Assembly (NCBI RefSeq): GCF_030272615.1
Contig: NC_081405.1
Location: forward strand, 574,971,752-575,035,751
Length of the DNA stretch: 64,000 nt
Reading direction: 5' to 3'
Source of the DNA: Cryptomeria japonica
Taxonomy: Eukaryota; Streptophyta; Pinopsida; Cupressales; Cupressaceae
Shown here: one piece after another, positions 23,362 through 34,679 of the stretch
Position numbering within the stretch: position 1 is the first letter of the stretch
How the letters are laid out: each line of letters opens with the position of its first letter
Notes under the pieces: generated by a model
Told to the model about the DNA's origin: nothing
Databases searched by the model: none
What the model saw: only the letters and a program-made list of their open reading frames with translations
Position numbers and translations under genes: made by a program

Positions 23362-23380
23362 ATCCCCGACAATGATGCCC
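23362..23380 (-). other. Gypsy D primer-binding site (degenerate)
   Basis: The minus strand reads TGGGCATCATTGTCGGGGA, a decayed form of the TGGCGCC...GGGGA primer site of Athila/Tat elements, four bases from the LTR start at 23385. Confidence 0.55.
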
Positions 23381-23384
23381 AAAA

Positions 23385-24438
23385 TGTTGGTCCTCACATT
23401 CAGACTAGCAACTAGGTTCTAAAAACTCAGCTCAGGGATTGGAAATTCTTATTAAGAAGCTATCTCTCCTATAGAAAAGGTTCATTTACTTTATCAACCA
23501 AGGACGTAAACTTGAAATTGGTAGGTATTGTATGTACACTAAGCTCAAATTGCAACCATTCTATCCTACTGGTAGAAAAAGAAATTCTTGAAACAAATGT
23601 GCGAAAAGATGATGACTTAACACTCTATTAAAACTTACAACTAAAAGAAATTTAACAAACTACTACTAAATGACAACGTTTTGGTCATGAGAAGGAACTA
23701 CTTTGTCTGCTTTGGCTACAGGAACAAACATAGGAACAATTTCCAATGGCTGCAGAAACACTCGAATACCAAAGCAACAATTATAACATAACAAAAAATT
23801 ACTAAAAAGCACACACAGGGACTACTCACCAAGTAGGCCCCCTTGAATGAGTATATCTAGAACTCAGATAACAACTGATAAGATCAAAATACCATCATCT
23901 TCTTTATTTCAAATTGATTGCAAAAATACATAAGTCTAAAAATTGAATACTACTAATTCTATGGTCTCTCTCTCTATCTGTGAGGAGATAGAGACCTTTA
24001 TTTATAAGAAAACTTATAACAGATTCCTAACTGATCAACCCACATCCCAAAGGAATAGGTGAGCATGATTTATTATGTTAAAAGAAGAAGTCAACACATG
24101 AATACAGAACAACAACTATCCTGCAGCTTAGTCTTCCTTTCATCTTGGCTGACCTTGCATCATGGCGCTAATGTGCACAAAGGCATGTGTATCTATTGAT
24201 GTTAACATAACATAACTTATACCACATTCTAAGATTAATTCAGATAATTTGCATAGATGGACTGTATAAAAATCATTAGATAACAACCTTAGGTATATGA
24301 TAAACCAGGTCCATAAATACTAAAAAGACATCAACCAGGAAAGTCCTATGATCCATCCATATATTACCCAAACATATGACCTAAGCAAGAGTTCTATGAC
24401 AAAATCTAACAAAATAGAGCCATTATTTTGGCTCATCA
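23385..24438 (-). repeat. Gypsy D 5' LTR (right edge tentative)
   Basis: It starts TGTTGGTCCTC on the plus strand. The proposed right edge GGCTCATCA would make the minus-strand start TGATGAGCC. A minus-strand TATA-type stretch (TTATAAATAAAGG) lies near 24000. Without the partner LTR the right edge is a guess. Confidence 0.45.
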
Positions 24439-26022
24439 GTAGGTATGATAGATGCATGAAATTCATAAATAAGGAAAGAACAAGTATAAAAATAAAAAAT
24501 ATGAGAAGGTAATACTATGTAAACAATGTCTTCATAAGTTTTAGATTTAGAAATATTAAGAAATGAAAACTTATATCATGTTCATGAAAAAAGTGTGAAA
24601 TTTAATGTTCATTTAAAATATTGAAAGAAATTATTTTTATTTATTTTTGCTGGGTACAAATTAATTTATTATTATTATTTGTTATTGTATAAAATTAGTT
24701 ATCAAAATAACACAAACAATAAAAATAAAATATTATTATAAAATTGAAGATAAATAATTAGATTAAAAAAGAATCATTAATATTTAATTTCATCTTTTCA
24801 AATATAGCTCAACTTAAATTGAAATCTAGTTATTTTAAAATTTTCTTTATTTTCATTTTATTTTATTTCTGAATAAATATAATAATTTTAGATATTAAGA
24901 TGATTTTCTCCTTCCTATTCTCTTCCTATTTCTTTCTGGCAAATTGCTTGGATCTCCCCCTTATTTATATAATTTTCTTTCCTAATTCATTGTTTAACAT
25001 GATTTTTATTTTAAAATCTTATTTTAATTACTTTTTATTATGTTTATTTAATTTTTTCTTTACTTTATTTTACTTTAAAAAAGTGAAGAGTAATATAAAT
25101 AATGAACTGAATCAACTTCGCAAGATATTCCAATCAATAAAGAAATAATTTTAACATGCAATTATGCCCAAAGATGTCCACAGTCATAAAATGGGTAAGA
25201 TGTAAGTTAACCATGTTCACAAAACCAAAAACCATGGATAAAAAGCCAAGTAAACGTTAGAATAGAAATGATGTAGCCGTGTCAGTGTGCATAAAATCAA
25301 AACGCATGGATAAGGAGCGAAGATGAAATCGCTGCACCTTTCTTTTGTTAGACTGTAATTCTTCCACGTAAGAGCAGTAAACTGCAGTTAGTTAAAACTG
25401 ATCTGCACATATGAAATTGTTATACGTTTATGTTAGCCTTTACAATAAACTATAGCATATACACCTAAATATAGCAAAATCAACTTTAACATGCATTACA
25501 CGCAAAGTCATCCAGCATGTTGACTGGCAGATAAACAGTGAAATGAAGCACTATTAACTGTTATTTATATATGCAAACTACTTCTAAACTAACAGTCCAA
25601 ATATAGAACTGAGCATGAATTTCTTGCACGACACTGCATGGCCGGTGCATGGTAATAAACTTTAAGTTTAATGGCAGTGAGACATCAACATCACATGCCA
25701 ACATCTTTATCTCAGTTTCGATCTGGCAACTCAAGAAAAATTGACAATGCTTACAATTACTAACTGCTTTGTTTCTAGCTGGAGATAAACAATAGATACA
25801 TAATTCGCCATCAATGTTGGAGGAGTGAGAAAGAGCTGTTCAAACATGGGCATTTGATGCCCGCTCGCCCATCTGCCATTGCCCTTTTCTTCAAACTCTT
25901 CACATAGAATGGTAAAATAACAGTTTCTCAAATTTTAAAACCATGTGCTATTATCACATGGAATGGAAACTACTTCAAAAACAATTGATTTTGATAACTG
26001 CTACACAAATTATCCCCCAAAA
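24439..26022. other. AT-rich spacer, no gene seen
   Basis: This is a long AT-rich stretch with poly-T and poly-A runs and only chance reading frames (for example 24900-25148, a hydrophobic T-rich translation). The right part, nearest the RING gene, is less AT-rich and probably contains its 3' untranslated region. No motif supports another gene. Confidence 0.5.
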
Positions 26023-26775
26023 CTAGGGTTCAAAAGAAAATCTAAGTGTACTGATCTCTCCATCTCCAACAGGTTCCATCCAAAATGTCCACCCAAATGC
26101 TGGCCACGTGCAAACGGGACAAACATTTTGCCTCTTCAGCCATTGTTGAATACATTCCCTGTGAACTATGTGCTGTTCATCGCAAGGCAAATGGCATGCC
26201 AACTCTGCTTCTTCAAAATCTGAAAAACAAACTCTACAACTATGGATTTCATTACGATGATCCTCTGTAATTATTATGGTAGGTAGGCCTTCCATCAGTT
26301 GTCTGATCTCTCTCTTCCTCTGTCTCTCTACTCTTTCTTGCAGATCGGTTGACCATATGTCCCGAATCAGTTCTCTTACTTGCCTGAAAATAAGATTGAC
26401 CTTTCTGACTGGATCACACTGTAAGTCGCATTCAGGCATGGGATTGTCACATATGCAAGTATACACCTTGTGGTCGTAAGCGGCCAATTTCTGCTGTAAT
26501 GAATCGATAGCAATGAAAAATAGGTTAAGATGAAATGCAAAGATATCAGCTTGATTTTCCCGGTCTGCTTGGTAGGCTGTTTTCTGTCTGATAAAATCAC
26601 TTTTCAATGCAGAAACATGGGCGTTTACGTCTGCCACACGCTGCCTGAGAAAATGTCTATCATAGCCAGGTGATAATCCAAACTGCCGCCGCCTAAGAAC
26701 TTGTCGGATATCAAAAACCTCTTCTGCATTGTCATTGTCATTAGAGATCTGATCTCCTTTTCCTTGCGGTGCCAT
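26023..26775 (-). CDS. RING-H2 finger protein, probable E3 ubiquitin ligase
   Basis: The single uninterrupted frame encodes 250 residues from MAPQGKGDQISND. The C-terminal third holds a complete RING-H2 finger: Cys180-x2-Cys183-x14-Cys198-x3-His202-x2-His205-x2-Cys208-x10-Cys219-x2-Cys222, with Trp212 after the sixth ligand (QQWLKRQNVCPVC). This is the C3H2C3 pattern of E3 ligases that recruit an E2. The N-terminal 170 residues are mostly helical with an Arg/Gln-rich head, an amphipathic middle (VNAHVSALKSDFIRQK) and four extra cysteines at 107-120 (CICDNPMPECDLQC). There is no signal peptide or clear membrane helix, so it is probably soluble. No intron is visible. It is the only intact host-like gene here, and is flanked by dead transposons. 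The substrate is unknown. Confidence 0.85.
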   Translation of the reverse strand: MAPQGKGDQISNDNDNAEEVFDIRQVLRRRQFGLSPGYDRHFLRQRVADVNAHVSALKSDFIRQKTAYQADRENQADIFAFHLNLFFIAIDSLQQKLAAYDHKVYTCICDNPMPECDLQCDPVRKVNLIFRQVRELIRDIWSTDLQERVERQRKREIRQLMEGLPTIIITEDHRNEIHSCRVCFSDFEEAELACHLPCDEQHIVHRECIQQWLKRQNVCPVCTWPAFGWTFWMEPVGDGEISTLRFSFEP

Positions 26776-27024
26776 TTCTTATCTGATTTATGGACTTCAA
26801 ACTTCGAATAGTTGTGTAATAATGGATGAGGACGATCTCACGCTGAAAATGAATCAGCATACACGAATGCAGTTATCTAGGTCAATTAATGGAATTCAGA
26901 AAACCAAATTAATTCCACACCTCATTATGAAATCCTCCTTACTTTCGTTACGCTTCTTTACTTTCCCTAAATCTTCTTTTTCCCTCATTCGTATCGCCAA
27001 ATTCTCGCATAACCCTCTTATTTA
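26776..27024 (-). other. Upstream region of the RING gene
   Basis: About 250 bases upstream of the start codon lack reading frames of note. The 94-codon plus-strand frame at 26822 is a T-rich chance frame. A promoter is expected here, but I cannot assign a TATA box confidently. Confidence 0.35.
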
Positions 27025-27310
27025 TAGAGTTTTGTTTCTAATTGTTTGTTTTCCATGCTTTCGTTTTTTAAATCTTAGTAGTATTTCCTTAATTTTTTTA
27101 TTTTAATTTTTCTTTGGCTTAAATTATTTTAAAAAATAATCAAGATAGAGTTTTGTTTCTAATTGTTTGTTTTTCATGCTTTCGTTTTTTAAATCTTTGT
27201 AGTATTTCCTTAATTTTTTTACTTCAATTTTTCTTTGGTTTAAATTATTTTAAATAATAATCAAGAGAATTTATAGAGTTTTTTTTCAAATGGTTAGTTT
27301 TGCATGTTTT
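27025..27310. repeat. Tandem repeat, unit about 121 bp, 2.3 copies
   Basis: The phrase TAGAGTTTTGTTTCTAATTG recurs at 27025 and 27146, and a diverged form starts at 27273. Intervening sequence is nearly the same (TTTTTAAATCTT, CTTTGG, AAATTATTTTAAA). The AT-rich unit lies between the RING gene and the LINE. Confidence 0.8.
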
Positions 27311-27588
27311 TGTTTATAAAATCTTATTATTTATTTATTATTTTCTTTATTTTCTTTATTTTTTTATAAATAGATCTTCTCTACTAATTAAAAATATTAA
27401 AGTACATATTCACATAAAAAGCCATAAGAAAACTATTATTAATATTTAGTTTTAATATTTTCACAAGAATAATTTTAATTTAGATCTTGTTATTATTTTA
27501 ATGTTTTCTTTTCATTTTATTAATACTTACAATAATATTACATTTACATAAATCTAATTAATTGATTTATTATACCAATTAAAAGTGA
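27311..27588. other. AT-rich spacer
   Basis: No gene or clear repeat is seen. T-rich and A-rich runs lead up to the first LINE-like frame at 27589. Confidence 0.4.
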
Positions 27589-29641
27589 ATGGGGAAGTCA
27601 GCCAGATTCAATAGAGACAAAGGCCGGAAGCTTTCGTGGAATGGGGATCCCAATTACAATAGATGGAGCGATGAAGTTGGAAAGGAAACTCCTATGAAAG
27701 ATTTACGCAGTCAGGCCAAAACAAATATGGAAAACCTAAAACATGGATGGCAGGGGAATCATAATCCATAATGGGTTTAAGAAGGAGGATAATGGATGGA
27801 CAAATGTGCTCTGGTCATAATCATGGAAAATCGATAAACAGACAAGGGCAGATCTTAGATGGATTCTAAGGTGAATTGGCAAATTCAAAAGAACGGTAAA
27901 AATAAAAATGGGTCCATATTCATTAAATTTTGAGGCAGATGGGATCTTCTATGGATGCAAAGACGATGGAAAAATCATCCAAACGATTATATCGATAACA
28001 CTAATCAAAGGCAGCAACAATCTTATGGGGAAAAAAATAGATTATTGGAAATCCTTAACAGACAAGTGTATAAAAAGGAAGGAATTGGTGGTCTAGAAAA
28101 ACTGGCACATTGAATGCGGATTCTTCAAATAATTGGCAAAATAAGGGAAAGACATTGCTAGGGCCTGAGGGTGGAATTCGAACTAGTAAACCATAGAAAG
28201 GTAGAAATAATAAGATGACTGGGGAAGGCACATCAAATCTCAATTTAAATAAAACAGTATATCCTCGATTCCTCATATTCAAATCGATGAAACTGAAATC
28301 AATCACGATAGGGAAAGACTTAAAAATATACACGTTTTTATTAAATGTGGTGGAGGGCTGAAGGATGCAAGAAGTATTGTAAATTGGTGTTATGAGGAAC
28401 GGTCCCGAGATATGTGTGAAATCACTTCCCAATGGTTTTTCCTTGGTTGAATTTGCCAATCTAATAGAAAAGTGAAAAGATCTAAATAGTGGGCCACACT
28501 ATTAGAAAACTTTGGATTGCACTTAATTGAATGGTATCCGCATTTCAACCCATGGAAACACAAGGTTGATAAAGGTCCAGACTATATAGCATTCCTATTG
28601 AATATTAGAACAATGAGATACTCAAAGATATTGGGAAAGGATTAGGAAAGTTGCGATGTGTCTACATATTGGAAGATAGGGTATTGGAAGATAGGGTATG
28701 GAGATCATATGCCAAAATGTGTATAGAAATAATCCTTTAACAAAAATTGCCTTCAGAGATAGAGATACGTACTAAGGATGGAATCTAGATACAAAAAGTG
28801 GAGAGGGAAGATCTTTTAATCTTTTGTCCTAAATCAAAATCATAGATTCGTGATATGTTAGATTGTAATGAAATGGTTGAAATTGATAAGGCCAATCAAT
28901 ATAATCAAAAGCTAACCCAATGCCTATTAGAAGAGATAAGCACTTTAAAAAATAACAAGAACACATGAATGAATGGAGATTTGGACATGATGGTGGAACT
29001 CATTAACAAAGAATAAAACAAGATGAATTTCCTAAGCAACCTAACTTTTGAAGAAATGTGTGGCCTCCAATCTTATCAAGAAAGTAAGGAACATGTCACG
29101 GTCATTGAAGAGCTTAATTTTGATAAGGTACAAATGGAAGCAAGTCTTAATAATGAGCATGAGGAAGTTGTGGGAGAGTGGGAATTTGAGCCGGTAAAGG
29201 AAAGTGAGGCAATAAATGAAGATAGCACTCAAAATATGGGAAACTATTAGGAGACAATCTTAGACATAGAAGTGCATCTAATCTAGGATCCTATTGTAAC
29301 AATTGAGAATAGCACTATGGACGAAGAAGAACTTTTGGTAGCTGATATATGTGGGAAGCATGATAAGATTGAAATAAGTATTGATAATGAAGAGACATGA
29401 CATGAAGAGGTAGATCTAGTATCTAATGATTCAGACTTTGAGACTAAAATGAGTAATGATGATGCCCCTACAAACATAATGGTAGAACATAACATATTGC
29501 AGATGTAGTCTATCATAAAGAAACCAAACATTGAAGGAAAAAAAATAGAGAGGGTGAAAGTCCAATTAGGTAATATTAGAAGTGGCAGGGAGTGCTAGTG
29601 GACAAGCTCAAAAATAAGAAGAAGATACTCCTTCGCAATGA
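27589..29641 (+). pseudogene. LINE ORF1 region
   Basis: Short in-line frames (27589-27771, 27908-28096, 29023-29250) with many stops encode a charged protein. Near 28530 the translation HLIEWYPHFNPWKHKVDKGP matches the style of the plant LINE ORF1 segment before the zinc knuckle (EW-P-FNP). No intact knuckle is visible. The later part (EELNFDKVQMEASLNNEHEE) is acidic. ORF1 normally binds the element RNA. Confidence 0.5.
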
Positions 29642-30360
29642 GCCATGAATCTCATTAAATGGAATTATAGGGGATTAAATGCCCCTAGCAAATAGATAAA
29701 AAAGGGTTCAAAATATGGAGACTATGGGAATTATTTTTTTTTATTCCGATGGAGAATGAGAATTGGATGGATGTAAAATGCAAGTTTCTCAATCATAATA
29801 TAATTTTTATAATTAGCAATGTATATGGTCCAGTAGCTACTATAGATAAAAGAGAACTATGTAATAATGTCACAAACTAGATAAAGTACTAGAATGATGA
29901 AAAAATCATCATAGGTGGATTTTTTAATACCACTATTGATAACAGAGAAAAAAAAGGACGATTGCAAAATCTATCAAGAGTTCAATTGGACTTGCAAAGC
30001 TTTGTTGATTAAAAGCATCTTAGGGACATTCCAACTAAAAATAGAATATTCACCTAGATGAACAGGAGGAAATTGGACTACTTTATGTTATGTGGAGGTA
30101 CTATAGACTCTTATGAGGAGACCATAGTTCCATCACTAACTATATGCCCTGATGGTAGGATGGTTAGCTCTTCATTCAAATTTGAAAACATGTGGATTGG
30201 GGACCCTTCAATCATGGATCTGATGGAAGTTTGGTTGAATAAGATCAGAATTGGAAATCACTCCAAACTTTCCCTTCTCACTAAAAATCTTTCACATTTT
30301 AAGCATAAACTAAAAAAATAGAATAAGGTGCATTTTCAAGATATATTTGAAGAGAAAGCT
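29642..30360 (+). pseudogene. LINE endonuclease domain
   Basis: It starts MNLIKWNYRGLNAPSK, matching the plant LINE start (Asn of WN-RG). It continues with IISNVYGP and GGFFNTTID, the GGDFN box with Phe in place of the catalytic Asp, then MNRRKLDYFMLCGG (the RLDR box) and FKFENMWIGDPS. The SDH box is not recognisable. The enzyme would nick target DNA to prime reverse transcription. Lost residues and stops make it inactive. Confidence 0.75.
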
Positions 30361-30759
30361 AAAATAGAGTAGCAACTCCAATAGTTAAATAATGTTATCA
30401 TCTTGAATGGGATGACATCAATAGAATTTGAAAAGGAAATAGAACTCAAGGAAAACTAACTGAACTATTGGAAAGAGAAGAAATATATTGGAGAAAAAAA
30501 TATAGAGAAACATGGTTAAAAGAAGGGGATAAAAAACAGTAATTTTTTTCTAAAAGAAGAAAAATATTTGTAGAAATACAAAGGGAAGATGGCACAATGA
30601 CACAAACCATGGAGGAGGTAAATCAAGAAGTAGTGAGATATTTTCAATCAATATTGAATAGATATGCTCCAATTAATAATGTTGAGAGGCATATATTTTT
30701 AAGCAAAATGCCTTCATTAATGAGTGAGGTAGATAATATAGAATTATACAAGCTAGACA

Positions 30760-31640
30760 CATAATAGGAAGTTACAAATGCCACTTTTCAATTCAAACTT
30801 GATAAAGCATTGGGACTAGATGGGTTTCTGGATAGATTCTTTTAATTCATTTGGGATATTGTGAAGGATTCTTTATAGAAGGTGGTGGAAGAGTCAAGAA
30901 AAAAAACACTATGCTTAGCGCAATGAATCATACTTTTATCACATTAGCTCCTAAAAAGAAAGAATCTCAGATCATAAATAAATATAGGCCAGTTGTACTA
31001 TGCGAATGTATGAGTTACAAAATCATCGCCAGGATCATAGCTAATGGGCTAAAAAATATACTCAATCAGGTGATTTTAGATGAACAAAGTGGTTTTTCTC
31101 TAGGAAGGTCAATTGTGGAAAGAATCATTGTGGCTCATGAAGAAATTCACTTGGCTAGAAAAGTCAAGGCTCCTAGTGTGATTTTTAAATTAGATATCCT
31201 AAAAGCATATGATCTTGTGGATAGACAATTCCTCCTCAAATTTTTAAGAAAATTTGGATTTAAGAATATATGGGTAGAATGGGTTGGAAGTTGTATTAGA
31301 TCCCAAAAGTTCTCAGTGTTTATTAATGACATGTCTCATGATTTCTGTGAATCAATCAAAGAGATCAAGAAAGGTGACCCTTTTTCACCTTTTCTCTTCA
31401 TAATCATGGCAGAAGGATTAGGCAGAGATATTACACATTGCAAGCTTGAAGGGTAGTGGCAGGGTATAAGCATTATAGAGTGTATGGACCCAATCACCCA
31501 TCAACAATTTGCTAATGATATAATTCTATTTGGGAAGGCTTCTAGATGTGAAGTAAGGTTTATAAGGAATCTATTAGATGACTATAACATGGATTCCAAA
31601 CAAAGTGTCAATTGGAGAAAATAAGAGGTATTCTTTCTCA
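30760..31640 (+). pseudogene. LINE reverse transcriptase domain
   Basis: FKLDKALGLDGF (the KAPGPDGF box) lies near 30795. The frame 30851-31456 then gives INKYRPVVLCECMSYKIIAR, LNQVILDEQSGFSLGRSI, FKLDILKAYDLVDRQFL (first catalytic Asp) and IKKGDPFSPFLFIIMAEGL. The FADD box near 31505 reads QFANDIILFG, so one of its two aspartates is Asn. A stop separates the two parts. Confidence 0.85.
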
Positions 31641-32639
31641 ACACTCAGCCAAGTCTTCAAAGATAAATAGTTAGAATTCTCAGACTGAGAACAACAAGCT
31701 TCGAAGGGAAATTTTTGGAGATGCAACATTTTGCTGGGTTGAATAAAAAATGTTATTAGGAAGACCTCATTGGAAGATATAGAAAAATGATGGAGTTATG
31801 AAAAGGAAAGTGGCTAAAATCTTCTAGAAGAATTCTAATAATCAAAGCAGTTTTATCTGCTATATAGATTTATTTAATGTCATGTTTGAAGATCCTTGGG
31901 GTAGTAATAGATAATCTAATCAAAATTCTAAAGAGATTCTTTTGGAATGAGACTAATGACACTCAAAAGTTCTCTGATCTCATGGGATAATATTTGTATG
32001 CCTCAACAAGCAAGAAGGGTTGGTGTGAAGGAACTAAATATTATGAATGATGTAATCAGTGCCAAACTTGTTTTGAGTATGTATTAAGGAAACTCAAAAC
32101 GGGTTCAAAAATTAAGAAAGACTTACTTGGATTCTAAAGACCCTATCGAAATCCTCACTAAAATAAACCCTCTAAAAGGCTCTTCCATTTGGAACTCTAT
32201 ACTTGATACCAGGGACATAATTATCAATCATATCACCTAGAATCTCAAAAATAGATAAAAGGCATTATTTGGGGATGACTCATAGGATGGTTATTAAGAA
32301 TTATGGAAATTATAGGATTTGGAAGACATCAAGAGAGAAACAGTTAAATTTTAGGGGAAAAAATTAAGTGACTTTGGGTATATCACATGGGTTAACAACA
32401 TTCTAAAATGGGAATGGAAGTCACTAGATGGGTTGAATGCTCCTCAAGATGAAAAAGACAACCTAAAAACAATCTTGAACTCCATATGTATTAATGTCTG
32501 AGATCGAGATGACATTATAAGATGGTGTGCATCAGTGGATGAAGAATATAAGGTTAAGATTGGCTACAAAGTGAAAAAAGATGCTATCAAGGACAAGCAA
32601 TGACTAAAGGGTTTTCTATGGGAAAAGCATTGTCTACCT

Positions 32640-32921
32640 AGAGCAGGGGTCTTCTCTTAGATGGCAATAAATAATAGGATTTTTACTCAAGTTAGAGTAA
32701 TCAAGCTTGGTATCCATGGCCCTAGAAAATTTCCATTTTGTAAATTTAGGAATAAAGATGTTGACCATATAATACTTCTATGTCCTTATGCAAAGGATTG
32801 TTCGAATCATTTCACTACAATTCTAAATCTCCAAGGCCCTTTACCATTCAAGTTGAAGGATTGGTTTGCTATGTTGCCAAAATGGACAAAAAAGGTGTCT
32901 TTGGATATTTGTGGCCACTAA
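32640..32921 (+). pseudogene. LINE zf-RVT domain
   Basis: The frame 32661-32921 encodes RKFPFCKFRNKDVDHIILLCPYAKDCSN, the zinc-binding segment found after plant LINE reverse transcriptases (C-x-n-H-x-C pattern), then a degraded tail. It places the reading direction and confirms the LINE order. Confidence 0.65.
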
Positions 32922-33248
32922 TCTCCTCGTCAATTATTTGGGAATTATGAAAGGAATGTAACAAAATCATATCCAAAGATTGAACTATGTCAAGAGACAA
33001 TCTTATAAAGAAGATGAAAGCTCTAATTGTGGAATTATAAAATTCAAGTGCTAGAAATAAAACCTTAAAATGAAGTAGCTATACAAATTAGAATGATTAA
33101 ATCGTTGAACTTTTTAAAGGTCTAAGCATTCCTCTTTTTCTTGGAAATAACATAATTAATCTAGTATAACCTAGATAGAATGTAAAATGGAAGCTACCTA
33201 AGCCTAGGTGGATTAAAATAAATTTTGATGTTGCCTCCAAGAGTGGTC

Positions 33249-34552
33249 TGATAGCCCTGAAAAATGACCTAGCAAAAAAATTTCATGCCTTAACTAAAAT
33301 ATTGGTCATTTGGATTTTATCTTTCTCTTTGTCTTGCACTTTAGGCTTAGCTTTTAGGGTTTTATGCATTTTGTTTAAGTCTTAGTTAAAACCTCTAAAC
33401 TGGTTATGATTTCACATTACCTTTTTCCCTTAAGTCTGAGGGTCCTAGTAACACTGGCGGGGCCCTTTTATGTCCTAGCCATTACTTTGTTTGGCAATTC
33501 TTTTTTTTTCTTAAGTGTGCATTTTGATTCTCCTAGGTGGATCCCCTTTAAATATTACTTTGACCGCATAAATTTTTCTAAATCCAACCATAAGTCTTTT
33601 ACAGATGTATTTGTGGTAACAATCGGGCTACTATTGTTTCGCATTATTTGCACGTGTTAATGGATGAAGATCTTTTAATGTTGATAAAAAAAGTGCTCAA
33701 TTTTTAAATAGCTAGAGAATGCAGACACCATGGCCAACCAGATAAAGTTTGAACAAATCTGATGGTTATCGTTACCCCGCGGTCAAACACGCTCAAAGGA
33801 TAATGATTGTGGCATCATGATAGGATGCCACATGTTTAGGGCAGGTTGAGATAAGCCATATGGTGGGGTCCTCTAATGACAATTAAAAGGATGATGAGCT
33901 GGAGGTGCCATGTCATGCTTTGATGTGTCCACATTCCACAAGAGATGGTCAATGTCAGATTGAGTAATATTAATCGTACAATATGCCATCATGGATAAAA
34001 TCAATGGTCTAGTTTCAAACTTGATTCAAACATGAACTCAAGTTGTTTACCACTTGCGCAAGTAGTAATGGTGGACAAGACGATGACTCTTGGTTTTAGA
34101 AAGATAATAAGTTTATTTTTCAAGATCATTCTTGATTTACAAAGCAATTTAGTAGTGATTAGAAAGTGATTCCAAAGTCAAAGGAGATCTAAATGAGTTC
34201 TTGCAATGCATAATTGAGGTTTACCCATTGCGTATAAAGCAATAAGTTGCCAAATTCTCCTTCCATGTTATCAAATCCATTGAAAGTTGTGAATTGTGTG
34301 AAATTGTATTGAAAGGATTGTGAATTGTTGTAGGGTTTAAAATCTTGGTATAAAAGGGGTGAGATTTTTGTTTTTCTGTATCGAGATTCTTAAATCTCAT
34401 ATTAATTCATAGTTTCCTCCTTCATCTATCGGTAATTATAGAAAAGACCCTACTCTAGTAGGATGGCTCCCTCATGGAACCACTTAAGATAGATAAAGTA
34501 TTTGAAAAGGAATTTGTTTGACAAATTTCTTGACCAATTGAAACCCTCAACA
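33249..34552 (+). repeat. LTR-like sequence G (edges tentative)
   Basis: It begins TGATAGCCCTGAAAAATG and ends near CCCTCAACA. The same opening (TGATAGCCCT) occurs at 58960, and scattered blocks further in also match (for example GTGGCATCATGATAGGATG here, GTGACATCATGAGATGATG there). A plus-strand TATAAAAGGGG lies near 34352. It cuts off the LINE and precedes a gag-like frame, as a 5' LTR would. Divergence is high, so the family link is an inference. Confidence 0.45.
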
Positions 34553-34679
34553 AATGATAAGTACCAGGGGCAGAGGCTCATTCAAGTCAAAACCCTAGGG
34601 GGAAGGGTTGGTTGATAAAGCATATACTATTTTGGATTCTAAGGTAGCCATGACTGGGGTGGATATATTTAAATTATAG

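Larger units (their letters stand above)
17880..24438 (-). mobile_element. Gypsy D: Athila/Tat-like LTR retrotransposon
   Basis: The minus-strand order is 5' LTR (about 23385-24438), primer site, gag, protease, reverse transcriptase, RNase H, integrase. The integrase-last order identifies Ty3/gypsy. The primer site resembles the TGGCGCCGTTGCCGGGGA class typical of the Athila/Tat group. Many stops and shifts and at least two lost catalytic residues make it inactive. The 3' LTR is not securely located. Confidence 0.8.
27589..33248 (+). mobile_element. Plant LINE (L1-like), decayed and 3'-truncated
   Basis: The plus-strand order is an ORF1-like region, AP-type endonuclease (from 29642), reverse transcriptase, a zinc-binding domain (zf-RVT) and the first residues of a terminal RNase H domain at about 33180-33248. 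That is the usual order of plant L1 elements carrying RNase H. The 3' end is lost where the LTR-like sequence begins at 33249. Dozens of stops and several substituted catalytic residues show an old copy. The 5' boundary is uncertain. Confidence 0.8.

Noticed and set aside
24900-25148. Hydrophobic 82-residue protein
   Set aside because: T-rich sequence gives Phe/Leu-rich translations by chance. No start context or homology is visible.
28055-28459. 134-codon minus-strand frame
   Set aside because: It lies opposite the LINE ORF1 region and has no recognisable motif.
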